Below are positions 31,401-44,710 of a stretch of 64,000 nt of DNA, in pieces; positions within the stretch are counted from its first letter, which is position 1; each line of letters begins with the position of its first letter. The position numbers were made by a program, and so were the translations under genes. The notes below the pieces were generated by a model. The model saw only the letters and a list, made by a program, of their open reading frames with translations. It was not told the DNA's origin and ran no database searches. The stretch covers positions 1-64,000 of the forward strand of contig JAKUCV010003091.1 in the NCBI GenBank assembly GCA_028386065.3, read 5' to 3'. The DNA comes from Turnera subulata (Eukaryota > Streptophyta > Magnoliopsida > Malpighiales > Passifloraceae).

Positions 31401-32831
31401 TCAATATCTGTTCTACAAAAGTATGCTCTGACTCGGATCAGGTCCCGGTAGGTTGACCAGGTTGAACTAGTCAAACTGTGCTGGTTGTGAAAAAACTAGA
31501 GGAAAGAAACCAATAAAAAATTTTCTTGTAGTGAGCAGGTCCTCAGTCTAAGGAAGGAGTCATTTCTACTAAGCATCTGCTTCAGTCTGGCTTTTTTCAA
31601 AATTTTTTTTGTCTTCCTTTCTTCAGAAAATTCAGAATGAATCATCCAGGTGGATTCAGACTCTTTCAAAATAAATAAGCAAATAAACGATAAATTAAGA
31701 GGGGATGTTATTCCTATACTTCTAACTGTTAGCCTCAAATGCCTAAGCAATTATTGAGACTAAAATTATTGTTACTCAATATTACAACTTTGCCACTTCT
31801 GTGGAGTAGGGTGCTTCATTAACAATTGGGATCTGATCTTAGATGACAGTTTTGATGCTCGATTTCCTACATCCTTTTTCTTTCTCATATAACCATACGC
31901 CAAAAATGATCGAAGAAAACAAACATTCTCACGAGGTTGAGTTGGAATCTACTTGATGAGTTTAAAACAGTACTCCATTGGTCCATTGCAGAGCTTTTCC
32001 CCTGTTGGTTGAAGTACATTTTTATGTGTTATTACTGTTTTGTTTTTCTTTATTCTGTGTTTAGTGTCACTATTGTTTTCTGACTGCTGTTTGTATGTTC
32101 ATGGTATGGAGCGACCTAATAGTGAACCTGCACAAATGCTTAAACATGAGGGTTGAACTACCGATTAAAATGAAAAAAAGTGGAAAGAAAAAGGAAGAAA
32201 TAAAAAATGAAAACTACCTTTTAAAGTTTATGTAGGTTGCTGGCTGCAATCCTTCCACGTCGAATCTTCAATTGATAAACTGATTCGTTGGATTATTTTT
32301 ATGTGCTTATTTTTGTTCCTTGCTTGTGTCACTTCTCAGTCTTTGCAAGGTTTTTTTATTAGCAGACAAGGCCAGGTTGATGAATTGTCATCAATGCTAG
32401 GTTTATATTTATATGGGTTTACTTTTGGTTTGGTTGGTAACTTTTGTTGGCAGGAGACCTTGCTTTAACTGTTAACTATACAGATTGGTCCATTCAACTC
32501 TCCAGAAATAATTATATGCCTTGGCTTTCTCATTGATTCCTTGGTAGATGTTAAAATGTATGCTGCACTTTTCATTATTGAATATCTCCCTGTTGGATCA
32601 TGATTTTTATATTTTGCCTCTTTTTTTTTTTTGCTCAAGCAGGTGGTCATCCCACTACATCAGCTTAAAGCCGTCAATCCTTCGTCAAGCAGAAACAATC
32701 CTTCTGAGAAATATGTCCAGGTTATCTCAGTGGATAATCATGAATTTTGGTTCATGGGATTCCTAAACTATGATGGTGCTGTGACATGTCTACAGGAAGC
32801 TTTGCAAGCCCGTGATTTACAAACTGCATAA
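28484..32831 (+). CDS. GEM-like protein with GRAM domain, four exons, GC-AG first intron
   Basis: Exons are 28484-28853, 28933-29034, 29787-30058 and 32643-32831, giving 310 residues. The N-terminal about 120 residues are a Pro/Ser-rich, probably disordered region containing [14 protein letters not shown]. Then comes [20 protein letters not shown], then the GRAM domain at about 184-263 ([51 protein letters not shown]) and C-terminal [13 protein letters not shown]. This order is that of the plant GEM family (GLABRA2 expression modulator and relatives, around 300 residues). In Arabidopsis, GEM links cell division to epidermal fate and GEM-like proteins respond to ABA or stress; the role here is inferred by homology. 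Intron 1 begins GCAAGT after AAAG: only this GC donor keeps frame. Intron 3 is 2.58 kb. The 3' UTR follows from 32832. Confidence 0.93.
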
Positions 32832-35800
32832 TCTGCTGGTCCTCATGAGTCAAGTGGCCTCTTGCCTCATAACTGTTAGAGCTTTCACCCAACATCTAGG
32901 AATGGTGCATTCTTCAATTCTTTGGGACTTTTTATTTGTTTCCTGTGGAAATGACAGTAGCAAGTTGCAGAGATAATGGATATTTTTCGAAGTTAGAAGA
33001 GATGTATTAGCCCGTTGTCTGTAGTGTTTAGTCCTCATGGTTGTAATTTTGCACGGTAACAACTCATCTGGATTATGATAGTATATCGCATATTATGTTC
33101 AAGATTTAGAATGGAGCTCAAGATCTTAGCCTTTGGCATTTTGGACTTGTAAGAGTATATCCAAGTAACTATAACTTGGGCAAAGGAATTGTCCCCTTCT
33201 CATGTTTTGTGCAATCTGAATCTGATCGTCTACTTAATGGTCCTATCCTTGTGAGACTCGGAGTACAAATCTAGAGTCTCTGCATGCTGGCATCAACAAA
33301 TGAGAAAGCGCAAAACTTATATGTCTGTGATAAACTTGCTTGGTGTCCATGTTTAGTGATATGGCGTAGCAGGCCTCCCTCTAGCTCAAAACGGAAGGAA
33401 AGAATATTGTTCTTTTGAAGTTGAGCAACACCTTTTCAACTCACATGCCTCACTAGCCAATCTTGTAAGGTCCGGTTCTTACGTAGTCTTTGTGTATTTA
33501 GCCAGCTTTTCATGTTAGGCCGACTACCGTTCTGTTGGAATAAATAGTGTATTTAAAAAAAAATATTTGAATTTTTTTTTTTTAATGAAAGATTGTTTCT
33601 GGGTGAAAGAAAATTCCTTGGTGTTCTGTATCCTGCCAACTTGAGTGACAAAAGTTAGTTGTTAAAGATCCTGGGATATTTTGCATTAAGGGAAAATAAA
33701 ATCCTTGAGGACAATGATTCTTGTCACGTCTTAAGTCAATTATTCCAACAATCTCAAGGATCAACAAATAAAAGAAAAAGAAATAGAACTTATGTTGCGT
33801 ATCTGCAGCTAATTTTTCAGGTTTCTTTGTGTATTTTTGCAGGCTGTAAGTACCCTACCGAGTACCGACTCTTTGTGTGGGACAATATGTAACTCAAGTT
33901 GGCACTTCCGTGCTATTCTAGTTATTATCATAGGATGGTGGATGGGTCCATTTTCATATTCCATCATTGAAGCCCGGATTATCACAGGGGCATGTTTTTG
34001 GTCATAGCTTAATCAAGCCACATCAGGCAGCCCTTACATTGACTTTGGGCCCAAGTTTTTTTGCATTTAGTTGGTGGACTTTAACCCATTGACTCAATCA
34101 AGTGGATCGTCATTTTATTCAAAAGTGACTTTGATGTCGAGGCAATTCTGAATAATTTGTTGTGTACACGGACTGACACTGGATTTTTCTTCCCTAAGCC
34201 CTCTAGTTTATGAATTCCAATTGACACTCATCCATGCATCTCCTGTACCTCTATATCCTAGGATTTTATAAAATGTCTAAAAATAAGATAGCAAACACCT
34301 TTCCTTTATCGAAATGGAATGTTTATATTTAACTTAATTAAATAGTATGCTTTCAATATCTTCCCTTATATATCAATTATTGTGTCAAATCAAATGAAAT
34401 ATCTTTACAACTTTTTCACGATTTTCTTGTCAAAAGAAAAAAAAAATAAATAAGAGGAAGCAAAAAAGGTAAGTCACCCTCCCTTGTATTAATAAAACAA
34501 AATAAAGCATGATTTAGTAAGATGACCCAGTGGCATCTCCATTTGCACGCGGGAATGTCATGTCCTGAGATTTCACTTTTGATACATCATAGAAGTGCAT
34601 CTGCCTCAAGATTACTCAAAGATTGCCCTTTTCAGCCACCCAACTGATCATCAGGTCAAGTTATTCCAGGAAAAGTCAGACAGCTAATTACTTGGTACTC
34701 AAATTTACACTAAAAAGCTACTTACAAATGTGGGAACCAGCAATACAAAGCTCATTCCATCAAAGAAAAAGCAATTAGAAGGCCACTAAAGTGCGTGCGT
34801 ACTTGTTGTGGACCGCAAATACGATATTCCATTTCCTTATGACAAGTTCTTTTGAACAATCTAGCTTAATGTGTTTTATGTTCAGCGAGCGTGGTTCAGT
34901 GATTACTGATTAGTATGTGAAGTTCATTCTGTTCTGTCTTTATCGATTATCATAGTCGTTTAACAGTAATTAATCAAAACTCAAATCATATATCGGACAA
35001 CGCACATTCCTTTCCTTCTTTAATTATGCATGTAGCAGCAGAGTCTGATATCAAATTTCTTAAACAAAATTTGTCTCTATTACGTAGCCGCATATCTTGA
35101 GCAATAGAACGGTCACGCCCATATCTTTCAATTCCCAAAATATCGGCTTTAGCTGACAAAATATTTGGGTCCCTGGAGAAGGTATCATAACAAATTTATT
35201 TTTTTTTCTGTTCATGTTTACTCAAGCTTATTTTTCCTCTGTTTGTTACTGTTGGTAATCATGCTCTCATATTCTAAAGCAAGTAGTTCGCTTGACAGCC
35301 ATCCAAGTGTGCAAATCTACTGTTCCATTCCATTACATTGCCTGCTGCGGAAAGCTGCTTTATCATTATTTTCCCTAATCCAACACACCCTAATGTTACT
35401 TTGTTTTAGGACGTAACTGTTGATAAAAAAAAATAATAGGTTGTAATGTGTCTCACGTTTGATTTCAACCTTCCTTCTTCTCTCCTGCTATGAAACAATT
35501 ATGTCTATGTTTGTGGATGTCAATGTCTCGTGTTTTGTATTTTTTTCATCTATATATTAGAAGAGGAACCCACCCCGGCCGTTGGATTAATCTCTCCCTG
35601 CTGGTCTTGTAAATTTTATGTGATGAAAACAAAATATGGGTTTGGTAAATTTTATGTCTTTTTTTGCTTGTTCTAATAGATGCAACTGCTTTTTACTGCA
35701 GAAATACAAATTAATTTGATCATTTATGCACACTGACCCCATTAGATGATATGTCGTAATTTTATTCCTCATAAAAATATTGTGGGATCTTACGACAAAA

Positions 35801-36438
35801 ACAAAATAATATGGGATGTGAAACAAAATTTTGATATGCCTTAGTTATGAAACCGAGCCGGGGCCACAGTTACTGTTGCTGTCTTTTTTATAATCCAGTT
35901 TCTGAAAAAAAGTTATTACTACCATTCAGAGACTTGTAATGAAAGTTAAACCATGAACGTGTGAATGATCATAATTCATAGTAGTGCAGCAGGAAGGGAT
36001 GGGATAAGGGTTTTCAATTGCACGCAAGAATTTGTGAAGGGGGCTTTAAAGAGAATATCTTCCCATTTAGGTGCTAGCTGGATTCTAGTGGAGAATGCAT
36101 TTTGCACTGTCAGTCCAAATGTAGTAGGGTTTTGATTTCTCACCACCCACCCTATAGCTTTAGCTCTACTAAACCCACAAAGAGACAACAAAACAAAACC
36201 CAAAATAACAAAAACAAAAAGGGGGGGAAACAATTTTTTTTCATGCTGACTATAATTCTACGCCATTTACTGTGGTGTGATTCTTTTCACAGGGTCACAT
36301 GCAACAGAATCATACTTTGATTTTTTTTCCTTTCTAGCCTTGCTTGTTTTATGCCTCCTCCTCCTGCCTGCATTAGAAAGGAGGAAAGGGTAAGACAAAG
36401 GGAGAATAAGATGGAGAAAAAAAGCAATATATATCCCT
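32832..36438. other. 3' UTR of GEM-like gene, then intergenic
   Basis: The first about 300 bases are probably GEM-like 3' UTR. The rest, to the TIR element, is AT-rich with only short chance frames. No gene, RNA or bounded repeat could be supported. Confidence 0.4.
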
Positions 36439-37427
36439 ATTATTAAGGGTTATTCTATGGTGCTCCATGAGTATAGTACTCACCATAATTATTTTTTATT
36501 AATTATATTTAATATAATAGTAATTTGAAGAATTCAAATAATAATAAAATATTTTTCTTAGTTAAGAATATCTTTATTTCCATTTTAATTGAAAATTGAT
36601 ACGAGTTGGGGTAGACCTATTTATTTTGGAGTAAATAGTTTTTTCTATCCTTCTACTTTGTCGATTTCGTATTTGTTGTCCTTCTTCGTTCAATTTCACT
36701 CATTGTGTCCCTGAACTCACGTTTTACCGGGTCACTTTGTCTATTTTACCCACTATTATAGGTTGATTGTGGTGGTGCTGACACATGGCATGGGGCCTAT
36801 AGGCTAACCTTTTTTAAATCATTTTTCTCTTTTCTTTTTCCCTCAAAAATTAATTTCTAAAAACATTATTTGAATTAGAAATTTTATCAAAAACTAAATA
36901 TTATTTTTTAGATCTTATGAATTTTATCTTGTACGATTCACATAAAAAAACACACGGGCCCACCCTCCCTCTCCCTCTCTCTGTCGGCTGCCTTCACCGC
37001 CGCCACCACATGTTATTAGTTGAAAGACATGCAACTTAAAAACTATATTATAATTTTTTTGAAAACTATTAATTACTTATCTTTATAATATTTTAAATTC
37101 GTAATAAAATTATTTAAGCACTTTCTCTCAATAAATTAAAATAATATATTATTTTTGTAAAAAAATAGAGTTACAAATTCACAGTGTAGTATAAATCTTG
37201 GTGAAAAAAATACTTTTTCAACTTAGGATATTTATTTTTATTTTTATTTTCTAAATGGTTATATTTTTTTTTGAGAAATTTCTAAATGATATTATAATGT
37301 TAAGCATAGTACAATAAAAACATGTTATTAGTTGAAAGACATGCAACTTAAAAAATTTAAAATTAGTATATTTAAAAATATTTTAATTTTTTTTAAAAAA
37401 GCATAAAATATTTATGCAAAAAATTTC

Positions 37428-37510
37428 CATTGGGAGACTCATCCATATTCCCAGGCACACAACTTGAGTCGAATTCGGATTAGTCGGGGCAAAGCTCCGA
37501 CAAAAAAACA
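37428..37510 (+). mobile_element. SINE 3' fragment
   Basis: ATTGGGAGACTCATCC...GAGTCGAATTCGGATTAGTC, then GGGGCAAAGCTCCGACAAAA. It is related to the fragment at 14165-14303. It is truncated at the 5' end and nested in the TIR element. Confidence 0.55.
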
Positions 37511-37711
37511 AGTTATTCCATTTCAAGTTTAGAATATTTAATTTCCCTAAAAAAAAAGTTAGAATGTTTAACACATACTAGTAATTTTAGAAAAATTAAA
37601 GAAAAAATTTGAGAAATTTCATAACATATCTTTTGTTATGTTAGAAAATTATTTTACTAATCTTTTACGTGATTTTGTATATTTAATGTAAATATAAATA
37701 AGTTACTCAAT

Positions 37712-37912
37712 AGGAGATCCAGTGTAGTTAGACTCGGATCGGCCCGGTCGGTTGAACCCGGTTAACCGTGACCCATTTGGTTTTCCAGGACGATAATTTC
37801 TTTGTTAATTTCCGGTCAAATCGAGTTTGACCACCTTTTACCTAGGAAAACCGCGACCTGGTTCCTCGACTGGGTCAACCTCCGGTCCGGGTTTAACTAC
37901 ATTGAGGAGATC
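37712..37912. mobile_element. 185-bp hAT-type MITE with 8-bp duplication AGGAGATC
   Basis: AGGAGATC at 37712-37719 and 37905-37912 flank 37720-37904. The left end reads CAGTGTAGTTAGACTCGGAT and the inverted right end CAATGTAGTTAAACCCGGAC. CA-starting TIRs with 8-bp duplications fit hAT. There is no coding capacity. Confidence 0.8.
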
Positions 37913-38520
37913 GATAAATTTAATGATTTATCATAATCAATCCCAGCAAATTAACAGCTGAACAGGTTGACCTTTTCAATTAAATTGGTCGACCTAAGAA
38001 AAACTCAATTAAAGAGGTCGACCTTTTCAATTAATCAGGTCGACCCCTTCAGTTAACTATAAAACAAGTTTGCCTTATAATAATCCTATCAATAATATCA
38101 TTTAGATCCCTTCAAAATGGACTAAAGAAAAATATAATAGGTCGACCCTTTCAATTAACAGGTCAACCTTTATATGAATATTGATAGGTTAACCTATAAA
38201 TTAATAGGTAGACCTCTTATTAATTCTCTTAAATAAAACATATACTTATAAAATTATTAGATTGACCTATAAAGTTATTAGGTCGATCTCTTATTAAGAA
38301 GAGTAAGAGCTACTAATATAACGACTATCATAATATTTGGGATCTTATCATCTTGGATGAGTTCCTACCTAAATTTTTTTGTATAATTAAAAATATAAAT
38401 ATAAATATAAAAAATAATATTATTATAAAATTACCATATCTAACAGTTATCATTTAATCATCGGACATAATCGCGTGAGTATCATACTCATGGAGCACCA
38501 TGGAAAAATCCCTATTATTA

Positions 38521-41465
38521 ATTATGCAATATCAATAATCTACTTCACTCCGCCATCACTAATGCAAACCAGACAGAGCCCTCACGCGCCGGCATTACGC
38601 CCATGCACCAGGCAGCCACCAAAGATTTGCATCATAACCTCTACTGGATAGAATTAATTATGTATATGCTCAAATCAATTTTGAGTTCTTGCCGGCTCAA
38701 AAAGGTTTCCCGTTTGTTCAAATAAAAAAGACCTGCAGTAATATATTAAAATAATTTATTAGCAATATTCAAAACCAAAAGCAATGATGAGTGGGGGAGT
38801 TTAAGAGAGAAAGGGAGTTACCTTTATCTACACATCTCAAATGTCAACCAAACAAGTGGTGGTGGGGGGTGGAAATGTCAGTAGCCAGCCAGTGCCACAA
38901 ACACATAGTCTCTGTGTGTTACAGTCACGACTGTTTTCTGAAAAGGAAAAAAAAATACCTAAGTAGTAACCTTTTTAAATATAAATTCCCAAGTTTGTGG
39001 TCCTCAATATTAACACTCTGATCTAGATTTCTGATCACTAATTATTTCTTACGATCAGTAGTGTTTTGGTTCGCCTTCTACAGAAGCGGCCATCTATGTA
39101 TAGCCAAAGATGGAAGAGCGAAAACAAAAGCGTGAATTATTTACTTACAAGGTTGACATTACATATCGGGTCGCCTTTTCTTTTTTACTGTTCTTTGAAA
39201 ACCCAACACATGCAATACATTCAAATGATGGATGGAACAACGACAGCACCAACAACAACAACAGAGGAAGAGATTGGATACTATGTTTTGTTGTCTCTTG
39301 TATTTTACCTGGATTAATAATGAGCAGTAGAATCCAAAGAAAAAGTGATGAAGAAGGAAAAGAACGTACTGGAAGATCGGCCTAAAAGAATATGCTAGAA
39401 GCAAAACAAAACAAACGAAACAGGATTTGTTCATATGTAGAGAATAATATGTATACATACACGCTAGCAATTTAAAAAAAAATGCTAAAACTAGGTCTAT
39501 CTTATACTGAGGGTTTAATCTCAGGATATGATAGGGAATCTCTGGACTTGAACGGAAGGGAACAATGATGGTACAACGACTAATGCCTTTTTTTTTTAAA
39601 AGAAAAAATGTAGGTCTCTTTGTTATGAATTGTGATTAGTGGTGGAAGATTAAGAGCAGAATATGCATATGGTGGTTGCAGGCAGCAAAAGATGCAACAC
39701 CCTGGGGGCCACTGTTTTCTCAATGTGAAGGGAAGGAGGGAAGGAAGGGCAAAGGAAAAGCAGAGACCAACCAAGAGAGAAAAAAAAAAAAATATAATAA
39801 AGGAGTAGCTAGAAGAAAGGCTGCAAAAGAATATGGAAATGGAAATCAAGGTCGTCCCACTCTTTTTCTCGTCTTGTCAACATCCACTCCCCTTTTTCCC
39901 GCAATTCCCTCCCCAGTTAATATTACTTACCACCACCATCACCACACCACCTCTATATGCAAAACCTAGCAGTCACTGCACGCTTTACACGTCACGCTTC
40001 TTCCATTAGCCCCTGAACGGGGGTGTTCTTCTTTTCTCCCTTTCTCCGTTCAGTTCCCCGGCCCAATGTACAATATATATATGCCCCTCCGTTTTCCAGG
40101 CACTTGAGAATTTGGCTTTGCTATATACCCAGTAAAAATGCAACAGAAAGCATATAACATGAATAATAACTGTAATATTACATAAGTTAGCTAGGAATTT
40201 GTCATGCACCGTATTAATGTATTTGATTAAAATATGTGTATGTGTATAAAGATTCTAATATTGTAGTCGTTAGTAGAAGAAAATCTTAATTAAAGGAGTC
40301 ATATGGGAGGAATGAGAGGTATATGATCGGTAGTATATGGTGGTGTGTCAGGATTAGTGGTTTCCCGCCAGCTGACACCAATGGTAGAGAGACACACACA
40401 CAGGATATGGTGTGATGTGTGTGGGTATTGAATATTGTTGATGGGGTACGGCTAGTGTGTTTGTCTGGCGACTCAGGGTGTGCATGTCAGCATGTCTCTT
40501 CAGATGTTTGATCTCTCCATCCAGTTGGCTGTTTCGGGGGGTTCACATGAATCTCCTCCCCTCTTTTATACATACATATGAACTCATCATCCTTAATCCA
40601 TCCCACATCCAACTAAATAGTGTTTTAGGTAAAAGTCACTTGCCTTTTTGCCAAAAACATATCAATATATATCACTGCTAAAAACAATTTTGTAAAAACC
40701 ATACCAAGTCCTGCAGTGCAGTGCAGCTCTTTTCATTTCTCAACAACATATATAATAAACCCATTAGTGAGGGGATCCAATTTGAATTGAATTAGTCAAG
40801 TACCAATGAATTTCTAGATAGCAATGATTATACAATGTTATAATAATCTCATCTATATATATTAAACACCATTTCAATCCCTGAATCCATCAACAAATTG
40901 CAAGAATCTGTTACGTATCCTGGGTGTTGATCAACAAGTAGGCTTTGGTCTGGTTTTTTTGCTTTGGTCTGGTTTGTTTTACAAAAAGAATGATAAAACT
41001 TTTCTATCTATATATCTAGTAGTATATTATACATATAGGATAATGCTACATCTACAGTTTTTTTCTACAAACGTTATTATGCTTCCATATTGGGCAAAGA
41101 GGAGCCTTCTAGAATCCTTATCAGCTCCTTATCTTATTTGCAACATAGAAATGCAAAGTAAGAAGCCAAGTTGTGAGAAAAAACGGAAGGGATATAATCC
41201 GCAGAGCAGCAGAATAAGTGTTTAGAAATTCAACGATTCCGTGGCTATTTTCTCCAAAGAAATTGGTAGTTCCATTGATTCTATATACAACAGCTACTGA
41301 ATTCCTTCCAATTAGGGGATGTGTATTAACATCATAACTAATTAAACTGATAAGAAGTTTAGTTTCTTTCAAGTCTTGGGTTTTAGACCATAGTTTTTAT
41401 ACCCTATCTTTTCCTATATATACATCCTTTCTTATACACAGAAATCTAATGTCGTGAGTGTTACC
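38521..41465. other. Intergenic; no gene recognised
   Basis: A long stretch with short frames only (for example 39110-39385 and 39676-39969). They lack domains, long codon bias or splice partners. No known miRNA mature sequence that I could recall was seen. It may hold promoter or non-coding RNA sequence that cannot be shown from here. Confidence 0.4.
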
Positions 41466-41470
41466 TTAAT

Positions 41471-42663
41471 TGAGACGCCCCGACCCGTATTTACCGTGCA
41501 CAGTAAACACAAGCCGGAACTGCGACAACCCACCCCAACAAGGCCTAGCATACAGTGTATAAAGCATAACCCTGGCTCAACAGCCCAAAAGTATAAACAA
41601 CAATATGGCCCTACGGCCCAACATCAATAACATCAATAATAATGAAACTGGCCCAATGGCCCAACAACAATAACAATATGCACAGCGGAAGACTTAAACT
41701 CACTAACACTGTATGCGACACATGCAATCTATGGATCCAAGCCTNNNNNNNNNNNNNNNNNNNNNNNNNNNNNNNNNNNNNNNNNNNNNNNNNNNNNNNN
41801 NNNNNNNNNNNNNNNNNNNNNNNNNNNNNNNNNNNNNNNNNNNNNNNNNNNNNNNNNNNNNNNNNNNNNNNNNNNNNNNNNNNNNNNNNNNNNNNNNNNN
41901 NNNNNNNNNNNNNNNNNNNNNNNNNNNNNNNNNNNNNTACATCATCTCATAATCAAATCCAATTCCGTTTCCAATACTCATTATTCTTTCCTTAATTATC
42001 CACATCGACCATATACCAGTTCATCATTATTCTCTACACATTATCACAAAACCAATATCACAGTCTAACATCACCAATGATAACCACAACAGTCAAACAG
42101 TCGGCAATCAACATCTCTGCAATTCTATCGAACACAAAGCACACAACAACAACATCATAGCAGTCAATCAACCAACAATATCCATTTCAGCAGTTCCATC
42201 AAACAACAAAAAAATACACAAACAACAGAAATACACACACAGCATTATGGGCACATATCAAGGTTTATCCATCCTCACCTTGGCCGATTACTCAACTCCG
42301 GAAACAATGACCGGTACGACGCCGGCTCCTCGGGAAACTGCCCGATATCAAACCTATACAACAAAACAATATATACACATAAATGCACATAATCGGTATA
42401 CTATGATGCCAAAACTGCGAAATACCCCATCCCGGTTCATATCCGTTATTATTTTCTTTTACCATAATTGAACCTTTTTCCGAAAATATTACCTTGAAAA
42501 TAATTATTATTTCCTTACCATATTGTACATTCTTTCCGTAGGATAAAAGTATCACAGTATTAAATATTTAACAGATTACATATATTTCAGAAAATACTTT
42601 GATATAACAATTACATCATATTCTTTGTTGTTTTTTTTCTTTTTTCTAGTTACGTATATTAAT

Positions 42664-42700
<37 letters not shown>

Positions 42701-44378
42701 ATTCAGAAAATTATTTTTATCAAATATATATATATATATATATATTAAGGTAACCATATACCATATGTATTTTTTCCCAGAAATTATAATCTTTAAACAT
42801 TTCTTCTGGAAATAATATAGGTATACATATTTAATTTCTAAAGATATAATACATCCCCAAATAATTATATTATCAAAATAATAATCTACTTCCAAAAAAT
42901 ATTACTTAGGTATACCATATGTATGTTTTTCAGAAAGTATAACTTTTTATTCTTATTAATTTTCACAGATTATACCCACGTATATACATATATTTTCCTC
43001 TTTAAATTTATTATTTTTACAGGCCATGAACAGTAGTTAACGGATCAGCCCACAGCCCAAGTGCTTGGACCAGACCAAGGCATGAGTCCAAGCTCAGGCC
43101 CACGCCATGGTTGGCCCAACACCAAACCATCACTGCTGACCCGTTTTCAAAACGGCACTCACCCTCCGGGTCTGTCAATGCAACACAGGCCACGGCAAGG
43201 CGACGGCACGGAAGCGGGGGCGGCGACGCGAGCAGGGAACGGCAAGAAGCGCTCGGCTGCTGGTCGTGGTTGCAGTTGTCGTTGGCGAGGGAGGAAGGGA
43301 AATGGGACGGTCAGGAGAGGCGACGAAAGCGAGGCTCGGGCTCGTCACACGTCGTCCGGCGGTGCGACGCAAGGGAGGCGAAGGTGGCTCATCGCGGCGA
43401 CTGCAGGGAAGGAGGATCTGCAGGAGAGGCGTGCGACAGTGGTGGCGCGTGTGAAGAAGAAGATGAGGTTGGTGGCCGGCGGTGCAGAAGGGAGGGTGGC
43501 AACCTTCAAGTCGGTGACCACTGGTGGTGCGTCGAGGGCGGAATCGGGAAGCGGTGGCTGCACGTGGTGGCGGCTGGGTTTGGTGTCGTGGCCTGCTGTG
43601 GCGGTGTGTGCGTGCGTGGAGAAGGAGAAGGGAGGTCTGGAAGAAGGAATTGACGAAGGGAGAGAGATAGGCGAGGGAGAAGAGAGGCAGGAAAGGAGAG
43701 GAAAAGGGAAGGAAGGCAGAGGGAGGATGCAGGGGAGGCGTGAGGAGATCGGGTAGTGGGGAGGAGAATGATTGAGGGGGAAGATGAAGATGACAAGGAA
43801 GAAGAAGAAGACAAGAGAAAGAGAGGAGCAAGTGGGGAGGGAGTGTCGGTCACGGGTGAGGCGGCTGAGAAGAAAGAAAAATGGAGAAGAAAGGAAAAGA
43901 AAGGAGAAAAGAAAGGAAGGGAAGGAAAAGAAAGAAAAGAGAGAAGAAAGTGGGGCCCACGTGGCCGGAAAAAACCGGGAGAGAGAAGAAATGTAGCCGA
44001 AAAGAGGAAGAGGAAGGAAAAAGAAGGAAGAAGAGTGGCTCGGGGCGACCACATTCGGCCGGTCCGGATTCTCGCGTCGGAATCTCGTAAACGCAGGGAT
44101 ACTCCCGTCTTTCCGACAAATTCCGACCCGAGTCGAAAAATACAACTTGGGCTCGGAAAATCCGGTTAATCCTCCTGAACGTCGTCCAAGTCTCGGAACT
44201 GAAAACCGAGGCTCGGTTAGTTAGGGAGATACTCCCGAGCGCGGGAAAATTCTCGGTTTCGAAAAACGACTACCGATTTACCTCGAATTAATTTCCCGAG
44301 ATTAATTCAACAGTAAATCACGGTGAAACAATTTCTACAGTCCCGATAAAAATAAAAAATTTTACCCGGGCTATTACA
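41471..44378 (-). mobile_element. Solo LTR of a divergent long-LTR subfamily, TSD TTAAT, with assembly gap
   Basis: TGTAATAGCCCGGG (minus strand, from 44378) to GGGGCGTCTCA (41471) is flanked by TTAAT at 41466-41470 and 44379-44383. The outer 300 bases match the other long LTRs. The central GC-rich block (43050-43640) is different, and its neighbouring purine tract (43640-43990) is on the plus strand, i.e. CT-rich on the LTR sense strand, opposite to the other copies. Long frames here (for example 43061-43756 plus, 43345-44145 minus) are low-complexity. Bases 41745-41937 are N. Confidence 0.9.
41745..41937. other. Assembly gap (193 N)
   Basis: A run of N inside the solo LTR. Flanking sequence on the left is the conserved LTR end; on the right it is CA-rich sequence not shared with the other copies. 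Confidence 0.99.
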
Positions 44379-44383
44379 TTAAT

Positions 44384-44710
44384 AATAGGTTTGCCCCATT
44401 TTAGTAAGCTCTTCATTTGTGCTGGATATTAGGAGATAAACCAAAAAAAATTCCGTGCAAAAAGAATTTGAAATCAAGACTATACGTAAGAGACACTCAG
44501 CTCCATGGCCCCTTAGATTCTTCTTTTTACAAATGCTAAGGTAATACTTTGACACAAAATGTCACTTGATGTAGTGGTGAGGATTTGGTGGTTAATCATA
44601 AAGTCTTATGTTGGAAATTGGAATCTTGGATTCCTCATTTTGGTGCTTTCCAATCTCGAACCAACAAATCAAATTGGCTCGATCTGATCGGTTCGCTCAC
44701 CCGAAAACCC
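44384..44710. other. Intergenic with SINE-like remnant
   Basis: About 44573-44645 (TAGTGGTGAGGATTTGG, then GGAAATTGGAATCTTGG) resembles a decayed tRNA-type A and B box pair. No ORF. Confidence 0.3.

Larger units (their letters stand above)
36439..38520. mobile_element. 2.07-kb TIR DNA element (39-bp terminal inverted repeats)
   Basis: The left end (36446 on) starts AGGGTTATTCTATGGTGCTC. The right end, inverted from 38513, starts AGGGATTTTTCCATGGTGCT. The two stay matched for about 39 bases to GAGTAT.RTACTCAC. ATTATTA flanks both ends (36439-36445 and 38514-38520), a likely 7-bp duplication, though the sequence is simple. There is no transposase frame inside. It has collected a SINE fragment (37428-37510), a hAT MITE (37720-37904) and a 35-bp direct repeat (37008-37042 and 37320-37354). 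The superfamily is not assigned. Confidence 0.75.

Noticed and set aside
39066..39969. Several 80-100-codon frames as small genes
   Set aside because: Overlapping, on both strands, no domain, no splice partner and simple-sequence content.
41642..42005. Frames running through the N block
   Set aside because: They exist only because unknown bases are treated as open.
43061..44169. Several frames of 130-266 codons on both strands
   Set aside because: GC- and GA-rich low-complexity sequence within a solo LTR; overlapping frames are open on both strands and none resembles a protein family.
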